From: Kribbella pratensis
GTDB taxonomy: Bacteria > Actinomycetota > Actinomycetes > Propionibacteriales > Kribbellaceae
Reading direction: 5' to 3'
Assembly (NCBI RefSeq): GCF_004365355.1
Contig: NZ_SODP01000001.1
Coordinates: 2,425,473-2,489,472 of the forward strand
DNA: 64,000 nt
A model generated the notes under the pieces. It worked only from the letters and a program-made list of their open reading frames with translations. It was not told where the DNA came from and searched no databases. Position numbers and translations under genes: made by a program. Shown here one piece after another: positions 10,338 through 18,935 of the stretch (the stretch's first letter is position 1; every line of letters starts with the position of its first letter).

Positions 10338-12242
10338 TCAGAACCGCCCGCGGGCGGGGAGGAAGGCGCCGGTTGCTTCCTCGGCGCGGATGATGTGGGT
10401 GATGGCGTTGATCAGCGCCAGATGGGTGAACGCCTGGGGGAAGTTGCCGAGTTGGCGTCCGGTGAGCGGGTCGATCTCCTCGGCGTACAGGCCGAGCGGG
10501 CTCGCGTAGGACAGCAGCTTCTCGCACAGCGCGGTCGCCTCGGCCAGCTCGCCGATCTCGACGAGCGCGGACACCAGCCAGAACGAGCAGATCGTGAACG
10601 TTCCCTCCGCGCCGGTCATTCCGTCGTCGGTCTCCGAGACGCGGTACCGCAGCACCATGCCGTCCTCGGTGAGCTCGTCGGCAATCGCCCGCACGGTGGC
10701 ACGAACCCGCGGATCGTCAGGCGGCAGGAACCGGAGCAAGGGGACCAGCAACAGCGAGGCATCGAGCGTGGTGGCGCCGTACCGCTGCACGAAGACTCCC
10801 CTATCGTCGACACCGTGGGTGCAGATGTCCTCACGGATCTCGTCGGCGACCACTTGCCAGTCGTCGGCGTATCCCGGCTCGTCGTGCAGCCGCGCCAGCT
10901 TGGCACCGCGATCCAGGGCGACCCAGCACATCAGCTTGGACGAGGTGAAGTGCTGCGGTTCACCCCGTGATTCCCAGATCCCGCGATCGGGCTCGCGCCA
11001 GTGCTTCGCGGCCGCCTCCACAGCTCGCTTGAGGACCGGCCACAGGCTTTCAGGCACCTGGTCCCGGGAGCGGGCATGCAGATAGACCGAGTCGAGGACC
11101 GCGCCCCAGACGTCATGCTGACGCTGTAGATAGGCCGCGTTTCCGACGCGGACCGGTCTCGCGCCCTCGTAGCCGCCGAGGTGGTCCAGGATCTGCTCCG
11201 GCAGGTCACGCTCACCGCCGATGCCATACATGATCTGCATGTCGTGATCGGCGTCGCACATCTCAGTGAGGAAGCAGAAGAAGTCGTTGGCCTCGCGATC
11301 CAGCCCGATGGTGTACAGCCCCCAGAGGGCGAACGTGGAGTCTCGGATCCACGTGTACCGGTAGTCCCAGTTCCGCTCGCCGCGTGGCGTCTCGGGCAGG
11401 GAGGTCGTTGCGGCGGCAAGCAGAGCCCCGGTTGGAGCGAAGGTCAGCCCTTTCAGCGTGAGTGCGCTGCGCGCCAGATGGCGGCTCCACGGATGATCCG
11501 GGAAGACGCCGACGTTCATCCACTGCCGCCAGTACTCGGCCGTTCTCCCCATCCGTTCAAGGGCTTCGGTCCAGGTGTGTGGCGGTGCCACGGCCGACCA
11601 CGAGAGTGCCACGTACGCCGTATCGCCCTGAGACATACGTGTCCTTGCCCCCGCCGTGCCTCCCTCCAGACCGAGGCGTAGATCCGTGGTCAGCTTGAGC
11701 GTGACATCGTGATCCACGTCAGGGCAGGTCGCCACGGCCTCGCCGTACCCGGGACCGTCGTACGTCCAGCGTGCTTCGCGCCGGCCGTACCCGAACATCG
11801 GCTCGCACACCATCGCGAGATCCACAACGCCGCTGACGCATTTGACCGTCCGCAACAAGCAGTGCTCGGCGTCGTAGTCCGTCGGCGTACGGCGGTGAGA
11901 CCCGGACCGCTCGGAGATCTTGTGCCACGGACCCATGAGCAGCGCATCACGGACGATCAGCCAGCCGGTCGGCGTCTTCCAGGTCGTCTCGAGCATCAGG
12001 CTGCCCGGCAGATACCGACGTGCCGCAGGCACCCGGACGCCGTGCGGACCGAGCCGGAAGCTCCCCGCCGCGCGGTCGAGGATTGCCCCGAAGACACTCG
12101 GCGAGTCGTGCCGCGGCAGGCACATCCACTCCACCGCACCGCTGGGCGCGATCAGGCAATTGGACTCGCAGTCCGACAAGAAGGCGTACTCCGCAATCGG
12201 CGGGTGGGCGCTCCGACGTACCAACGACTCGGGCGACGTCAC
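10338..12242 (-). CDS. Glycoside hydrolase family 15 (glucoamylase/trehalase type)
   Basis: A 634-residue cytosolic inverting glucosidase with no signal peptide. The N-terminal beta-sandwich (IAEYAFLSDCESNCLIAPSG at residues 16-35) is followed by the (alpha/alpha)6 barrel. Catalytic acids fit GH15: Glu424 in DRGIWESRGEP and Glu588/Glu589 in GLYAEEIDP. RNWDYRYTWIRDS is the family's substrate-loop motif. Actinobacterial members are trehalases or dextran/maltose glucosidases; the substrate cannot be decided here. The GTG start lies behind a G-rich stretch. A strong hairpin at 12321-12356 separates it from the next upstream gene, so it has its own promoter in the 12243-12320 interval. Confidence 0.9.
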   Translation of the reverse strand: MTSPESLVRRSAHPPIAEYAFLSDCESNCLIAPSGAVEWMCLPRHDSPSVFGAILDRAAGSFRLGPHGVRVPAARRYLPGSLMLETTWKTPTGWLIVRDALLMGPWHKISERSGSHRRTPTDYDAEHCLLRTVKCVSGVVDLAMVCEPMFGYGRREARWTYDGPGYGEAVATCPDVDHDVTLKLTTDLRLGLEGGTAGARTRMSQGDTAYVALSWSAVAPPHTWTEALERMGRTAEYWRQWMNVGVFPDHPWSRHLARSALTLKGLTFAPTGALLAAATTSLPETPRGERNWDYRYTWIRDSTFALWGLYTIGLDREANDFFCFLTEMCDADHDMQIMYGIGGERDLPEQILDHLGGYEGARPVRVGNAAYLQRQHDVWGAVLDSVYLHARSRDQVPESLWPVLKRAVEAAAKHWREPDRGIWESRGEPQHFTSSKLMCWVALDRGAKLARLHDEPGYADDWQVVADEIREDICTHGVDDRGVFVQRYGATTLDASLLLVPLLRFLPPDDPRVRATVRAIADELTEDGMVLRYRVSETDDGMTGAEGTFTICSFWLVSALVEIGELAEATALCEKLLSYASPLGLYAEEIDPLTGRQLGNFPQAFTHLALINAITHIIRAEEATGAFLPARGRF

Positions 12243-12320
12243 TTCCCCGCCCCCGTATCAGGGCTCTTGGCTGTAGCTGCATTGGCCATCTCGCCTCCTC
12301 GACCCTTCATCATGCGACGA

Positions 12321-12356
12321 AAGAGCCGGCCGGAGTAGGTACTCCGGCCGGCTCTT
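12321..12356 (-). terminator. Strong hairpin terminator after the hydrolase gene
   Basis: Perfect 17-bp stem: arm AAGAGCCGGCCGGAGTA at 12321-12337, two-base loop, and its exact complement at 12340-12356. It lies 13 bp beyond the stop of the secreted hydrolase on the minus strand. The arms begin with AAGA and end with TCTT, giving a short T tail on either strand. Confidence 0.8.
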
Positions 12357-12368
12357 CGGTGGCGGCTG

Positions 12369-13190
12369 TCAACGGGCGGCTCGTTCGATCACGCTGGTCA
12401 CGGCTGCGGGCTGTGACAGCGCGACCAGGTGGGAGGCGCCGGCGATCTCGGTGATGGTGGCGTTCGCCCGTTTGGCCATGAAGCGCTCTGCCGCGGGGGC
12501 GATGGCGTGGTCACCGGTCGGGATCACGGCGTACTTCGGGACCGTGGTCGGAGCGGTCTCGGCGACGGGCTCGTCGAACGCCGAGGCGGCGATCGGACGC
12601 TCAGCGGAGACGAACACGTCTGCCTGACGGACGGGCAGGTCGGCGGCGAAGACGGCGCGGGAGTTCTCCGGCTTGATCGCGAGGTCGACACCACCGGGGT
12701 AGTTGATCGGCACGAGCTGCGGGCCGAGCTCACTGCCCGGGAACTGCGAGTTCAGCGCACCCAGCGTCTCGCCGGCCTGCGGGATGAACGCGGCCACGTA
12801 GACCAGGGACTTCACATCGGCCGTGTCGGCCAGCTCACTGACCAGCGCGCCGCCGTAGGAGTGACCGACGAGTACCTTCGGGCCGGGGATGGTCGCGAGT
12901 ACGCCGCTCAGGTACGACGTGTCGGCGGCGATCCCGCGGAGTGGCACTGCAGGCGCGACGACTGTATAGCCGTCGTGCTGGAGCCGTCCGGTCACCTCCG
13001 ACCAGGTGGACCCATCGGCGAAGGCGCCGTGCAGGAGCACGATGGTCGGCTTCGTCTGGGCCGACGAGGTCGACGACGATTGGGTGGACGACGACTGGGC
13101 GGCCTGAGCGGTGGTCGCGCCGCCGAGCAGCACCGCGGTGCCGAGCGCTGCGAGGATCAGGTTTCTTGCCTTGGGCATCAAGTTCTTCAT
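12369..13190 (-). CDS. Secreted alpha/beta hydrolase
   Basis: A 273-residue exported hydrolase. The signal peptide covers residues 1-30 (hydrophobic LILAALGTAVLLGGATTAQA), followed by a Ser/Thr/Gln-rich linker. The alpha/beta-hydrolase core starts at PTIVLLHGAFADGS (oxyanion region). The nucleophile elbow is GHSYGGA and the catalytic His is probably in GASHLVALS. It resembles the small HGAxxDGS esterase-like hydrolases. The ATG at 13190 follows the SRPBCC gene stop by 5 bp, so the two are one operon. The substrate is unknown. Confidence 0.83.
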   Translation of the reverse strand: MKNLMPKARNLILAALGTAVLLGGATTAQAAQSSSTQSSSTSSAQTKPTIVLLHGAFADGSTWSEVTGRLQHDGYTVVAPAVPLRGIAADTSYLSGVLATIPGPKVLVGHSYGGALVSELADTADVKSLVYVAAFIPQAGETLGALNSQFPGSELGPQLVPINYPGGVDLAIKPENSRAVFAADLPVRQADVFVSAERPIAASAFDEPVAETAPTTVPKYAVIPTGDHAIAPAAERFMAKRANATITEIAGASHLVALSQPAAVTSVIERAAR

Positions 13191-13195
13191 GGTGG

Positions 13196-13696
13196 TCAGA
13201 CCTCGGTCCGGGTGGTGGAGATGGGGGTGGTGGTGATGGGGGTGGTGGTGGATGGGATGTTGCGGGCCTCGATGGCCCGGACGGTGTTGTCGAAGGCCTT
13301 GCGCAGTACCTTCTTGCCGCCGAGCGCGAACAGGGTCGCGAGCAGATGGCCCTTGAGGTTCTTGCCCTCGCGGACGATCACGACGTCGATCGTGGTCGCG
13401 CCGTCGGAGTGCTCGGTGAGGGTGTAGGAGTGTCCGGAGGCGCCGCCCCAGACGTTGGAGTCGGTCGTGGTGAGGACGACGTGGTGCGGGTTGGACCAGT
13501 TGTAGTGCAGGCGCTCCCACACGCCGCCCGATCCTTCGGTGACGTCGGCGTAGCCGGGTCCCTGATCGTGCACCTTCAGGTAGTCGTCGCTGCTGTTCGC
13601 GAACAGCTGCGCGCGACCCGGCCCGAAGTCGGTCAGCGCCGCGATGAACTGCGCGGGCGTCGAGGTGGTGGTTTCGCTGAAGCGGATGGTGGTCAT
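13196..13696 (-). CDS. SRPBCC / polyketide cyclase-like protein
   Basis: A 166-residue soluble protein with the START/SRPBCC helix-grip pattern. It starts TTIRFSETTTSTPAQFIAAL, has a central W and Y-rich strand region and ends with a long helix (KVLRKAFDNTVRAIEARN). The last 12 residues are a TTTPITTTPISTT repeat tail. Such proteins bind hydrophobic ligands; the ligand is unknown. The ATG at 13696 has an AAAGGAAAAGGCA leader. It is the first gene of an operon with the secreted hydrolase. A CCAGGG-type palindrome lies 64 bp upstream. Confidence 0.7.
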   Translation of the reverse strand: MTTIRFSETTTSTPAQFIAALTDFGPGRAQLFANSSDDYLKVHDQGPGYADVTEGSGGVWERLHYNWSNPHHVVLTTTDSNVWGGASGHSYTLTEHSDGATTIDVVIVREGKNLKGHLLATLFALGGKKVLRKAFDNTVRAIEARNIPSTTTPITTTPISTTRTEV

Positions 13697-13760
13697 TGCC
13701 TTTTCCTTTGCTAGGAGCCCTTCGATGACTCCACTTTCCGCCGCAGGTTGATGCATCACC

Positions 13761-13777
13761 CCAGGGGAAATCCCTGG
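13761..13777. promoter_or_regulatory. CCAGGG-N5-CCCTGG palindrome, site 1
   Basis: CCAGGG-GAAAT-CCCTGG, a perfect 6+5+6 palindrome, 64 bp before the SRPBCC start codon. It is the first of seven related sites with similar placement in this window. It is probably a regulator binding site. Confidence 0.65.
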
Positions 13778-13885
13778 TCGATACACCAGCGCAAGGCCGT
13801 GAGGCGTCCGACCGTCGGCGCCCGACAGCGCGCCGGGAGCGTACGGATGGGCCGTACGTAGGGCCGCGGCGGACCCGTGTGTCTG

Positions 13886-13901
13886 CCAGTGGGTTCCCTG
13901 G
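13886..13901. promoter_or_regulatory. CCAGGG-type palindrome, site 2 (16 bp)
   Basis: CCAGTG-GGTT-CCCTGG. The spacer is one base shorter than in the other sites and the left half differs at one base. It lies 62 bp before the GMC oxidoreductase start, the same distance as in the other copies. Confidence 0.5.
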
Positions 13902-13963
13902 TGTGACCTGGGGTGGTCAGGGGGCAGCGTGGTCCGTGACAATGGCCGGCGAGGGAGATTCCG

Positions 13964-15694
13964 ATGGCTACCTTCGACTATGACGTGCTGATCGTGGGGT
14001 CCGGGTTCGGTGGCAGTGTTGCTGCGCTGCGTGCCGCGGAGAAGGGGTACCGCGTCGGGGTTCTCGAGTCGGGGAAGCGCTGGAGCGACGCAGACATCCC
14101 GAAGAGCCAGTGGCATCTGCCGGGGTTCCTGTGGTTCCCGGCGGCGGAGCTCTACGGGATCCAGCGGGTCGAGTACCTCGATGACGTGCTCGTCCTGTCC
14201 GGCGCGGGCGTCGGTGGCGGGTCACATGTCTACGCCAACACGCTGTACGTCCCGCCGAAGCAGTTCTTCGATGCTCCCGAATGGTCGAGCATCACCGACT
14301 GGGCCGACGAACTGGCTCCGCACTACGACCAGGCCACCCGGATGCTCGGCGCCGTTCGGTACCCGTACATGCCCACCGACGTCGACCGTGTCATGTTGCA
14401 GGTCGCGACCGAGCTGGGACGCGGCGAGACCTTCAACAAGGCGCCCGTCGGCGTGTACTTCGGCAGCCCCGGCGTCGAGGCCGAGGATCCGTACTTCGGC
14501 GGCGCCGGACCGCGTCGTACCGGGTGCATCTCCTGCGGCAAGTGCAACATCGGCTGTGGCCACAACGCGAAGAACAAGCTGACCACCAACTACCTGTACC
14601 TCGCGGAGCGGCTGGGCGCCCAGGTCCACGAGCTGCACGAGGTCCACGACCTGATCCCGCTCGAGGGCGGCGGCTTCGAGGTCCATGCCCGGCATCCGGG
14701 CTGGGCACAACGAGCCGCGCACAGTCAGCAGCACACCTACACCGCCGAGCAGGTGATCGTCGCAGCCCACGCGTACGGCTCGTCGAAACTCTTGCTGCAC
14801 ATGCAGCACGAGGGCCGACTCACCGGTGTCTCCACCGAACTCGGCCACAGGGCTCGGACCAACTCCGAGCAACTCCTCGCGATCACGCGCACGCATGCGG
14901 AGTGGAAGGCCGATCCGGACAAGATCACGTTCACGCCGGGGTCGGTGTCGATCACCTCCGGCGTCTGGCCGGATCCCGTCACGAGCATCGAGCCGGTCTA
15001 CTGGGGCGTCGGCAACGACCTGTTCGCGTTTCTGGTCACCTACCACCAGCACGGCGAGCAGAAGCACCCGACAGCAGCCTGGATCAAGCAGCTCATCGAC
15101 GAGCCGAGCTCGGTGCTCAGCTTCGACGACCCGCGGAACTGGGCCGAGCGCACTGTCATCATGCTGTGCTCGCAGACGACCGACACGTCGATCGACCTCT
15201 ACTGGGGCGACGGCCGACTTCGGAGTAAGCAGACCGGCACGCCGCCGGTGGTCCACATCCCGGCCGTGGAGCAGTTCGTCGACCGGATGACCGCTCTGAT
15301 GGGCGGCCACCAGGGAGCGTTGCCGTTCGAGGTCGTCAACCGCACCGCGTCGGCCCACTTCACCGGCGGCATTCCGATCGGGGACAACAGCGAGAGCGGC
15401 GCGGTCGACCCGTACCAGCGGGTCTTCGGCCAGCCCGGCCTGCACGTGATCGACGGCAGCGTGATGCCGGCCAACACGGGCGTGAACCCGTCACTCTCGA
15501 TCACCGCCCTCGCCGAACGAGCGCTGTCGCTGTGGCCGAACAAGGGTGACGTGGATCCGAGGCCGCCATTGGGGTCGGGCTACCAGCGCGTCGCCCCCGT
15601 GATGCCGCACCGGCCCGCCGTACCCGCGGGCGCTCCGGCCGAGCTGCGGCTCGACGCCAAGAAGGCCGACGTCATCCCCGACTACCCGTACTGA
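13964..15694 (+). CDS. GMC-type FAD oxidoreductase, ChoD-like
   Basis: A 576-residue flavoprotein. The FAD-binding Rossmann motif GSGFGGS lies at residues 12-18 and the C-terminal GMC signature in DGSVMPANTGVNPSLSITAL. It contains a cysteine cluster C188-x2-C191-x2-C194-x3-C198 followed by HNAKNKL. The mycobacterial cholesterol-oxidase-like protein ChoD also has such a cluster, and its spacing would suit an iron-sulfur centre. The substrate is probably an alcohol or sterol but is unproven. There is no signal peptide. GAGGGAGA precedes the ATG. It heads a three-gene unit with a Rieske-type protein 31 bp downstream, a plausible electron partner, and a membrane protein. Confidence 0.85.
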   Translation: MATFDYDVLIVGSGFGGSVAALRAAEKGYRVGVLESGKRWSDADIPKSQWHLPGFLWFPAAELYGIQRVEYLDDVLVLSGAGVGGGSHVYANTLYVPPKQFFDAPEWSSITDWADELAPHYDQATRMLGAVRYPYMPTDVDRVMLQVATELGRGETFNKAPVGVYFGSPGVEAEDPYFGGAGPRRTGCISCGKCNIGCGHNAKNKLTTNYLYLAERLGAQVHELHEVHDLIPLEGGGFEVHARHPGWAQRAAHSQQHTYTAEQVIVAAHAYGSSKLLLHMQHEGRLTGVSTELGHRARTNSEQLLAITRTHAEWKADPDKITFTPGSVSITSGVWPDPVTSIEPVYWGVGNDLFAFLVTYHQHGEQKHPTAAWIKQLIDEPSSVLSFDDPRNWAERTVIMLCSQTTDTSIDLYWGDGRLRSKQTGTPPVVHIPAVEQFVDRMTALMGGHQGALPFEVVNRTASAHFTGGIPIGDNSESGAVDPYQRVFGQPGLHVIDGSVMPANTGVNPSLSITALAERALSLWPNKGDVDPRPPLGSGYQRVAPVMPHRPAVPAGAPAELRLDAKKADVIPDYPY

Positions 15695-15725
15695 CTGCCC
15701 GTATCAAGGCCAAAGGAGCAGACCG

Positions 15726-16046
15726 ATGACCGATCTTCGCGCCCTCGAGCCGCTCGCGCCGATCGCTGACGGCGTCGTCGTTCCGTACTACCTCGGCGAT
15801 CGAAAACTCCGCATCGCCCTCGCCCGGATCGACGGCCGCCTGTACAGCTTCGACGATCTCTGCACGTGCGGCGGTGACCCGTGCCCGCTGTCCAGCGGAC
15901 TGCTCACCGGGCGCACGATCATGTGCCAGTGCCACGGCTCGCGGTTCGACGTCACGAGCGGCGCGGTGCTCAACGGGCCGGCGAGCCGACCGCTGAGCAG
16001 CTACGAAGTCCAGGAACTCGACGGCAATCTCGCAATCGGGCTGTGA
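15726..16046 (+). CDS. Rieske-type [2Fe-2S] protein with Cys in place of first His
   Basis: A 106-residue soluble Rieske-fold protein, probably an electron carrier for the neighbouring GMC enzyme. The second cluster half is canonical, C67-x2-H70 in CQCHGSRFD. The first half reads C46-T-C48 where Rieske proteins have C-x-H. The codon is tgc, two changes from a His codon, so a simple read error is less likely. This predicts either a 3-Cys/1-His cluster (as in mitoNEET-type proteins) or a lost cluster. Two further Cys (C53, C69) sit nearby. The start has AAAGGAG 7 bp upstream. The next gene begins 13 bp later. Confidence 0.82.
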   Translation: MTDLRALEPLAPIADGVVVPYYLGDRKLRIALARIDGRLYSFDDLCTCGGDPCPLSSGLLTGRTIMCQCHGSRFDVTSGAVLNGPASRPLSSYEVQELDGNLAIGL

Positions 16047-16059
16047 AGGAGACGACCTC

Positions 16060-16590
16060 ATGAAACTCAACCGTCAGTGCCTGACGCCGGTCGGAGCAAT
16101 CGCGCGCGGTCTCCTGGCCGGAACCGTCGGGACCATCGCCATGGATACGTTGCTCTACTTCCGCTACCGCAAGGGCGGCGGCGACGGCGAATTCGCGCGC
16201 TGGGAGTTCTCCGCCGACATCCACAGCTGGGATCAGGCGGCGGCACCCGCCCAGGTCGGGAGACGTCTGTACGACGGGTTGCTGCAGCGCGAGTTGCCCG
16301 ACGACCGGGCCGCGCTGGTCAACAACATCATGCACTGGGGCTACGGCATCGCCAACGGAGCCGCGTACGGCGTACTCGCCGGCTCGCTGCGGAATCCGCA
16401 GGTCTGGTACGGCATACCGTTCGGCGCCGGCGTCTGGGGGTCGGGGTACGTCGTACTGCCGGCCGCCAAGCTTTACGAGCCCATCTGGAAGTACGACCGT
16501 AAGACCCTCGCGAAGGACCTGAGCGCTCACCTGGTCTACGGCCTGACAACGGCCGCGGTCTTCAGGCTCGCGCGCAGATTCCGGCTCTGA
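16060..16590 (+). CDS. Membrane protein of unknown function, YagU/DUF1440-like
   Basis: A 176-residue protein. It has a glycine-rich hydrophobic helix at residues 12-32 (AIARGLLAGTVGTIAMDTLL) and further weakly hydrophobic helices around WGYGIANGAAYGVLAG and FGAGVWGSGYVVLPA. This recalls small YagU/DUF1440-type inner-membrane proteins, but I am not certain. GAAGGAGACGACCTC precedes the ATG. It closes the GMC/Rieske operon and may anchor or transport something for that redox pair. Confidence 0.6.
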   Translation: MKLNRQCLTPVGAIARGLLAGTVGTIAMDTLLYFRYRKGGGDGEFARWEFSADIHSWDQAAAPAQVGRRLYDGLLQRELPDDRAALVNNIMHWGYGIANGAAYGVLAGSLRNPQVWYGIPFGAGVWGSGYVVLPAAKLYEPIWKYDRKTLAKDLSAHLVYGLTTAAVFRLARRFRL

Positions 16591-16636
16591 CTACGCGAAT
16601 CCCAGATCAACGCCGCGGCCCAGCCAGGGGTGCGGG

Positions 16637-16653
16637 CCAGGGAGTCTCCCTGG
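16637..16653. promoter_or_regulatory. CCAGGG-N5-CCCTGG palindrome, site 3
   Basis: CCAGGG-AGTCT-CCCTGG, with perfect halves (in fact symmetric over 17 bp apart from the centre base). It lies 65 bp before the universal stress protein start. Confidence 0.68.
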
Positions 16654-16718
16654 TGTGATGCGACGGCTCCGGGGCCAGAGTTGAGGTCATCGGGAGAAAT
16701 CGCATTGGGAGGCATCGG

Positions 16719-17585
16719 ATGAAGCTCTTTCGCGGCGGACAAACGGCCAGCGCCGTACCCGCGACCGCGGCGGGACCGGATCACGGTCCGGTGATCGTCC
16801 TGGTCAAGGGCACCGAGGACAGCAGGGACGCGGTGGAGTGGGCCGCCGCCGAGGCCGCGGCGCGTCACTCCGAGCTCCGGATCGTGCACGCCTTCCCCTG
16901 GGCCCGCGTACTCGACCCGTTCGGCAACGCGACCGTCGACCCGCGGGTCCGTGAGGCCGCGGAGAAGGTCGTCGAGGTCGCGGAGCACAGGGCCAGCCGG
17001 ATCGCGTCCGGTCTGCGTATCGGGACCATCGTCTTCCCCGGCAAGCCTGCCGCCGCCCTCGCACGGGCGGCCGAACACGGCGGTCGGCAGAGTCTTCTGG
17101 TCCTCGGGCATCACCATCGATCCGGCCGGTCCTCGATCCGCCGGCTGTCGCGCCGTACGCCGAACTCCGTGGCCGTGATCGGGTTGACCTCGCCGTACGC
17201 GCCCGGATCGTCAGTCGGCCGGGTGGTCGTCGGGGTCGACGGGAACGGCGGTCCGCAGCCGGTGCTGGGATTCGCCTTCCGGGCGGCCCGCCGCCGCGGC
17301 ACCGGCCTGACGATCGTCCACGCTACCTGCGTCGATCGACGCAGCGACATCGAGGAGACCGTGCGCGTCTGGCAGATGGCGTACCCCGACGTCGACGTCC
17401 GGTGGAGTGTCACGACCGGCCCGGCCGACTCCGCGATCCTGGCCGAATCCGCAGGGGCCGCATTGACCGTGATCGGCTCCACGACCCACGGATGGCTCCG
17501 GCGACTGCTGTACGGGTCGACTGCCTGCACGGTTCAGCGGCTGGCTCGCGGTCCGGTCGTCGTGGTCGGCGCAGATACCGTCTGA
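16719..17585 (+). CDS. Universal stress protein, tandem UspA domains
   Basis: A 288-residue cytosolic protein with two UspA domains, about 28-150 and 165-286. Domain 2 keeps the ATP-binding pattern G-x2-G-x9-G-S/T (GSTTHGWLRRLLYGST). Domain 1 has a degenerate version (GHHHRSGRSSIRRLSRR), so only the second is likely to bind ATP. Tandem UspA proteins in actinobacteria are typically induced by hypoxia, stasis or redox stress. GGGAGG precedes the ATG. It is monocistronic, with its own CCAGGG-type site. Confidence 0.9.
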   Translation: MKLFRGGQTASAVPATAAGPDHGPVIVLVKGTEDSRDAVEWAAAEAAARHSELRIVHAFPWARVLDPFGNATVDPRVREAAEKVVEVAEHRASRIASGLRIGTIVFPGKPAAALARAAEHGGRQSLLVLGHHHRSGRSSIRRLSRRTPNSVAVIGLTSPYAPGSSVGRVVVGVDGNGGPQPVLGFAFRAARRRGTGLTIVHATCVDRRSDIEETVRVWQMAYPDVDVRWSVTTGPADSAILAESAGAALTVIGSTTHGWLRRLLYGSTACTVQRLARGPVVVVGADTV

Positions 17586-17646
17586 GCGTTGTTCGGTCTC
17601 ACCAACGGGTCCAAACCTGACCACGTTGGGAACGCCGAGGTAGGGA

Positions 17647-17663
17647 CCAGGGACTCTCCCGGA
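17647..17663. promoter_or_regulatory. CCAGGG-type palindrome, site 4
   Basis: CCAGGG-ACTCT-CCCGGA, with the second half differing at two bases. It lies 56 bp before the VOC gene start. Confidence 0.55.
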
Positions 17664-17719
17664 CGCGACGGCGATCGGGTCCGGCGACGATCGAAGTACA
17701 TCGTCGAAGGAGTTCTTTC

Positions 17720-18106
17720 ATGGAGACCAGACTCGAGGCCGTCGTCGTACCGGTGTCCGACGCCGATCGCTCCCGGCATTTCTACCGCGCGCTCGGCTTC
17801 CGGCTCGACCTCGACGTGACGACCGGCGACGGCTCTCGCGTCGTCCGGCTCACGCCACCCGGATCGACCTGTTCGATCCTCTTCGGGAGCGCGATCGTCG
17901 CCGCCCTGCCAGGGCCCTCCTGCGTCGTGCTGACCGTTCCGGAAGTCGAGGCGGCCCGGTCCGAGCTCGTCCAGCGTGGCGCCGCTCCCGGCCCCGTCCG
18001 GGACCTGCCGACCGGCGTCCGCGCGATCTCCTTCCGCGACCCAGATGAGAACGAGTGGGTACTGGTGGAGGGCATGGCGATCGAGCTCTTCACTCCTTCG
18101 GCGTGA
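17720..18106 (+). CDS. Glyoxalase/VOC superfamily protein
   Basis: A 128-residue protein with two beta-alpha-beta-beta-beta modules: LEAVVVPVSDADRSRHFYRA at residues 5-24 and CVVLTVPEVEAARSELVQRG later. It ends with FRDPDENEWVLVEG, typical of VOC-fold dioxygenase or resistance-like proteins. Metal-ligand assignment is uncertain. AAGGAG lies 8 bp before the ATG. Its last 17 bp overlap the end of the convergent hydrolase gene. Confidence 0.85.
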   Translation: METRLEAVVVPVSDADRSRHFYRALGFRLDLDVTTGDGSRVVRLTPPGSTCSILFGSAIVAALPGPSCVVLTVPEVEAARSELVQRGAAPGPVRDLPTGVRAISFRDPDENEWVLVEGMAIELFTPSA

Positions 18107-18896
18107 TCGCCTCGATGACCGTGGCGGCGTACTGATCCGGGATCTCCTCCCAGATGAAGTGGCCGGAGTCGACCGCGACCAGGCGGCTGTTGGGCAGGCG
18201 GGCGTCGAGGAACTCCGCGTTGGACAGCGGTACGACGCGATCGTGGCGGACGTTGATGAGCGTGACCGGCGTCGTGATGGTCGGCAACAGGTCACGAAGC
18301 TCGGGCAGCTCTTGTGGATAGCGGCGGACGTAGCGCATCGAATCGACGAAGCGGTCGCCTTGGTACGACGCCACGTAGTCGGCCCGGATGTCGTCAGGAA
18401 CACCGCCCGCGATTCCGTCGACAGCGACGTTCACGATCATGCTCGGGTCGATCGTGCGGTACTTGTCGAGGTCCGGGTCGACGACCCACGACGCCAGCGG
18501 CTCACCGAGGTCGAGCGGTACGGACGCCGCGCCCGTGCCGACGATCAGACCGGCGATCTGCTCGGGTTGTTGTGCGGCTGCGAACAGGGCGGCCGCCGTA
18601 CCGACATCCGGTCCGACGATGTATGGCCGGCCGAGATCCGCGTCGGCGATGACCTTGGTGAGGAAGGTGCCCATGGCCCGCGGTGACATCAGGTCATCGC
18701 GGGTCTCGGACGCTCCGAAACCTGGCAGGTCGATCGCGAACAGCCGGGCGTGCTCGGCGAGCACCTTCCACACCGGCGAGAAGGCGTAGATGCTCTCCGG
18801 CCAGGGGCTCGTCAGCAGCACGGTGGTTTCATGCGATCCGCCGGTGTCGGCGTACCGGATCTGGACTCCGTCAACGGTGCGGAACTGTGTCTTCAT
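18090..18896 (-). CDS. Alpha/beta hydrolase with Asp nucleophile
   Basis: A 268-residue cytosolic alpha/beta hydrolase. The nucleophile elbow reads GPDVGTA, placing Asp where esterases have Ser. This is typical of epoxide hydrolases and haloalkane dehalogenases. FAIDLPGFGAS precedes it and the catalytic His is in DSGHFIWEE. TSPWPES sits at the usual HGxP oxyanion position but lacks the HG pair, which is odd. GAAGGAG precedes the ATG at 18896. It is the second gene after another hydrolase (39 bp gap), probably one operon. Confidence 0.82.
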   Translation of the reverse strand: MKTQFRTVDGVQIRYADTGGSHETTVLLTSPWPESIYAFSPVWKVLAEHARLFAIDLPGFGASETRDDLMSPRAMGTFLTKVIADADLGRPYIVGPDVGTAAALFAAAQQPEQIAGLIVGTGAASVPLDLGEPLASWVVDPDLDKYRTIDPSMIVNVAVDGIAGGVPDDIRADYVASYQGDRFVDSMRYVRRYPQELPELRDLLPTITTPVTLINVRHDRVVPLSNAEFLDARLPNSRLVAVDSGHFIWEEIPDQYAATVIEAITPKE

Positions 18897-18935
18897 GGTG
18901 TAACTCCTTCAGAGCTACCGCGTACGGCGCTTCGA

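Noticed and set aside
16637..16653. DosR/DevR box in front of the universal stress protein
   Set aside because: The DevR box is a 20-bp GGGACT-N2-AGTCCC palindrome; this motif is CCAGGG-N5-CCCTGG with different spacing, so it is kept as an unknown operator.
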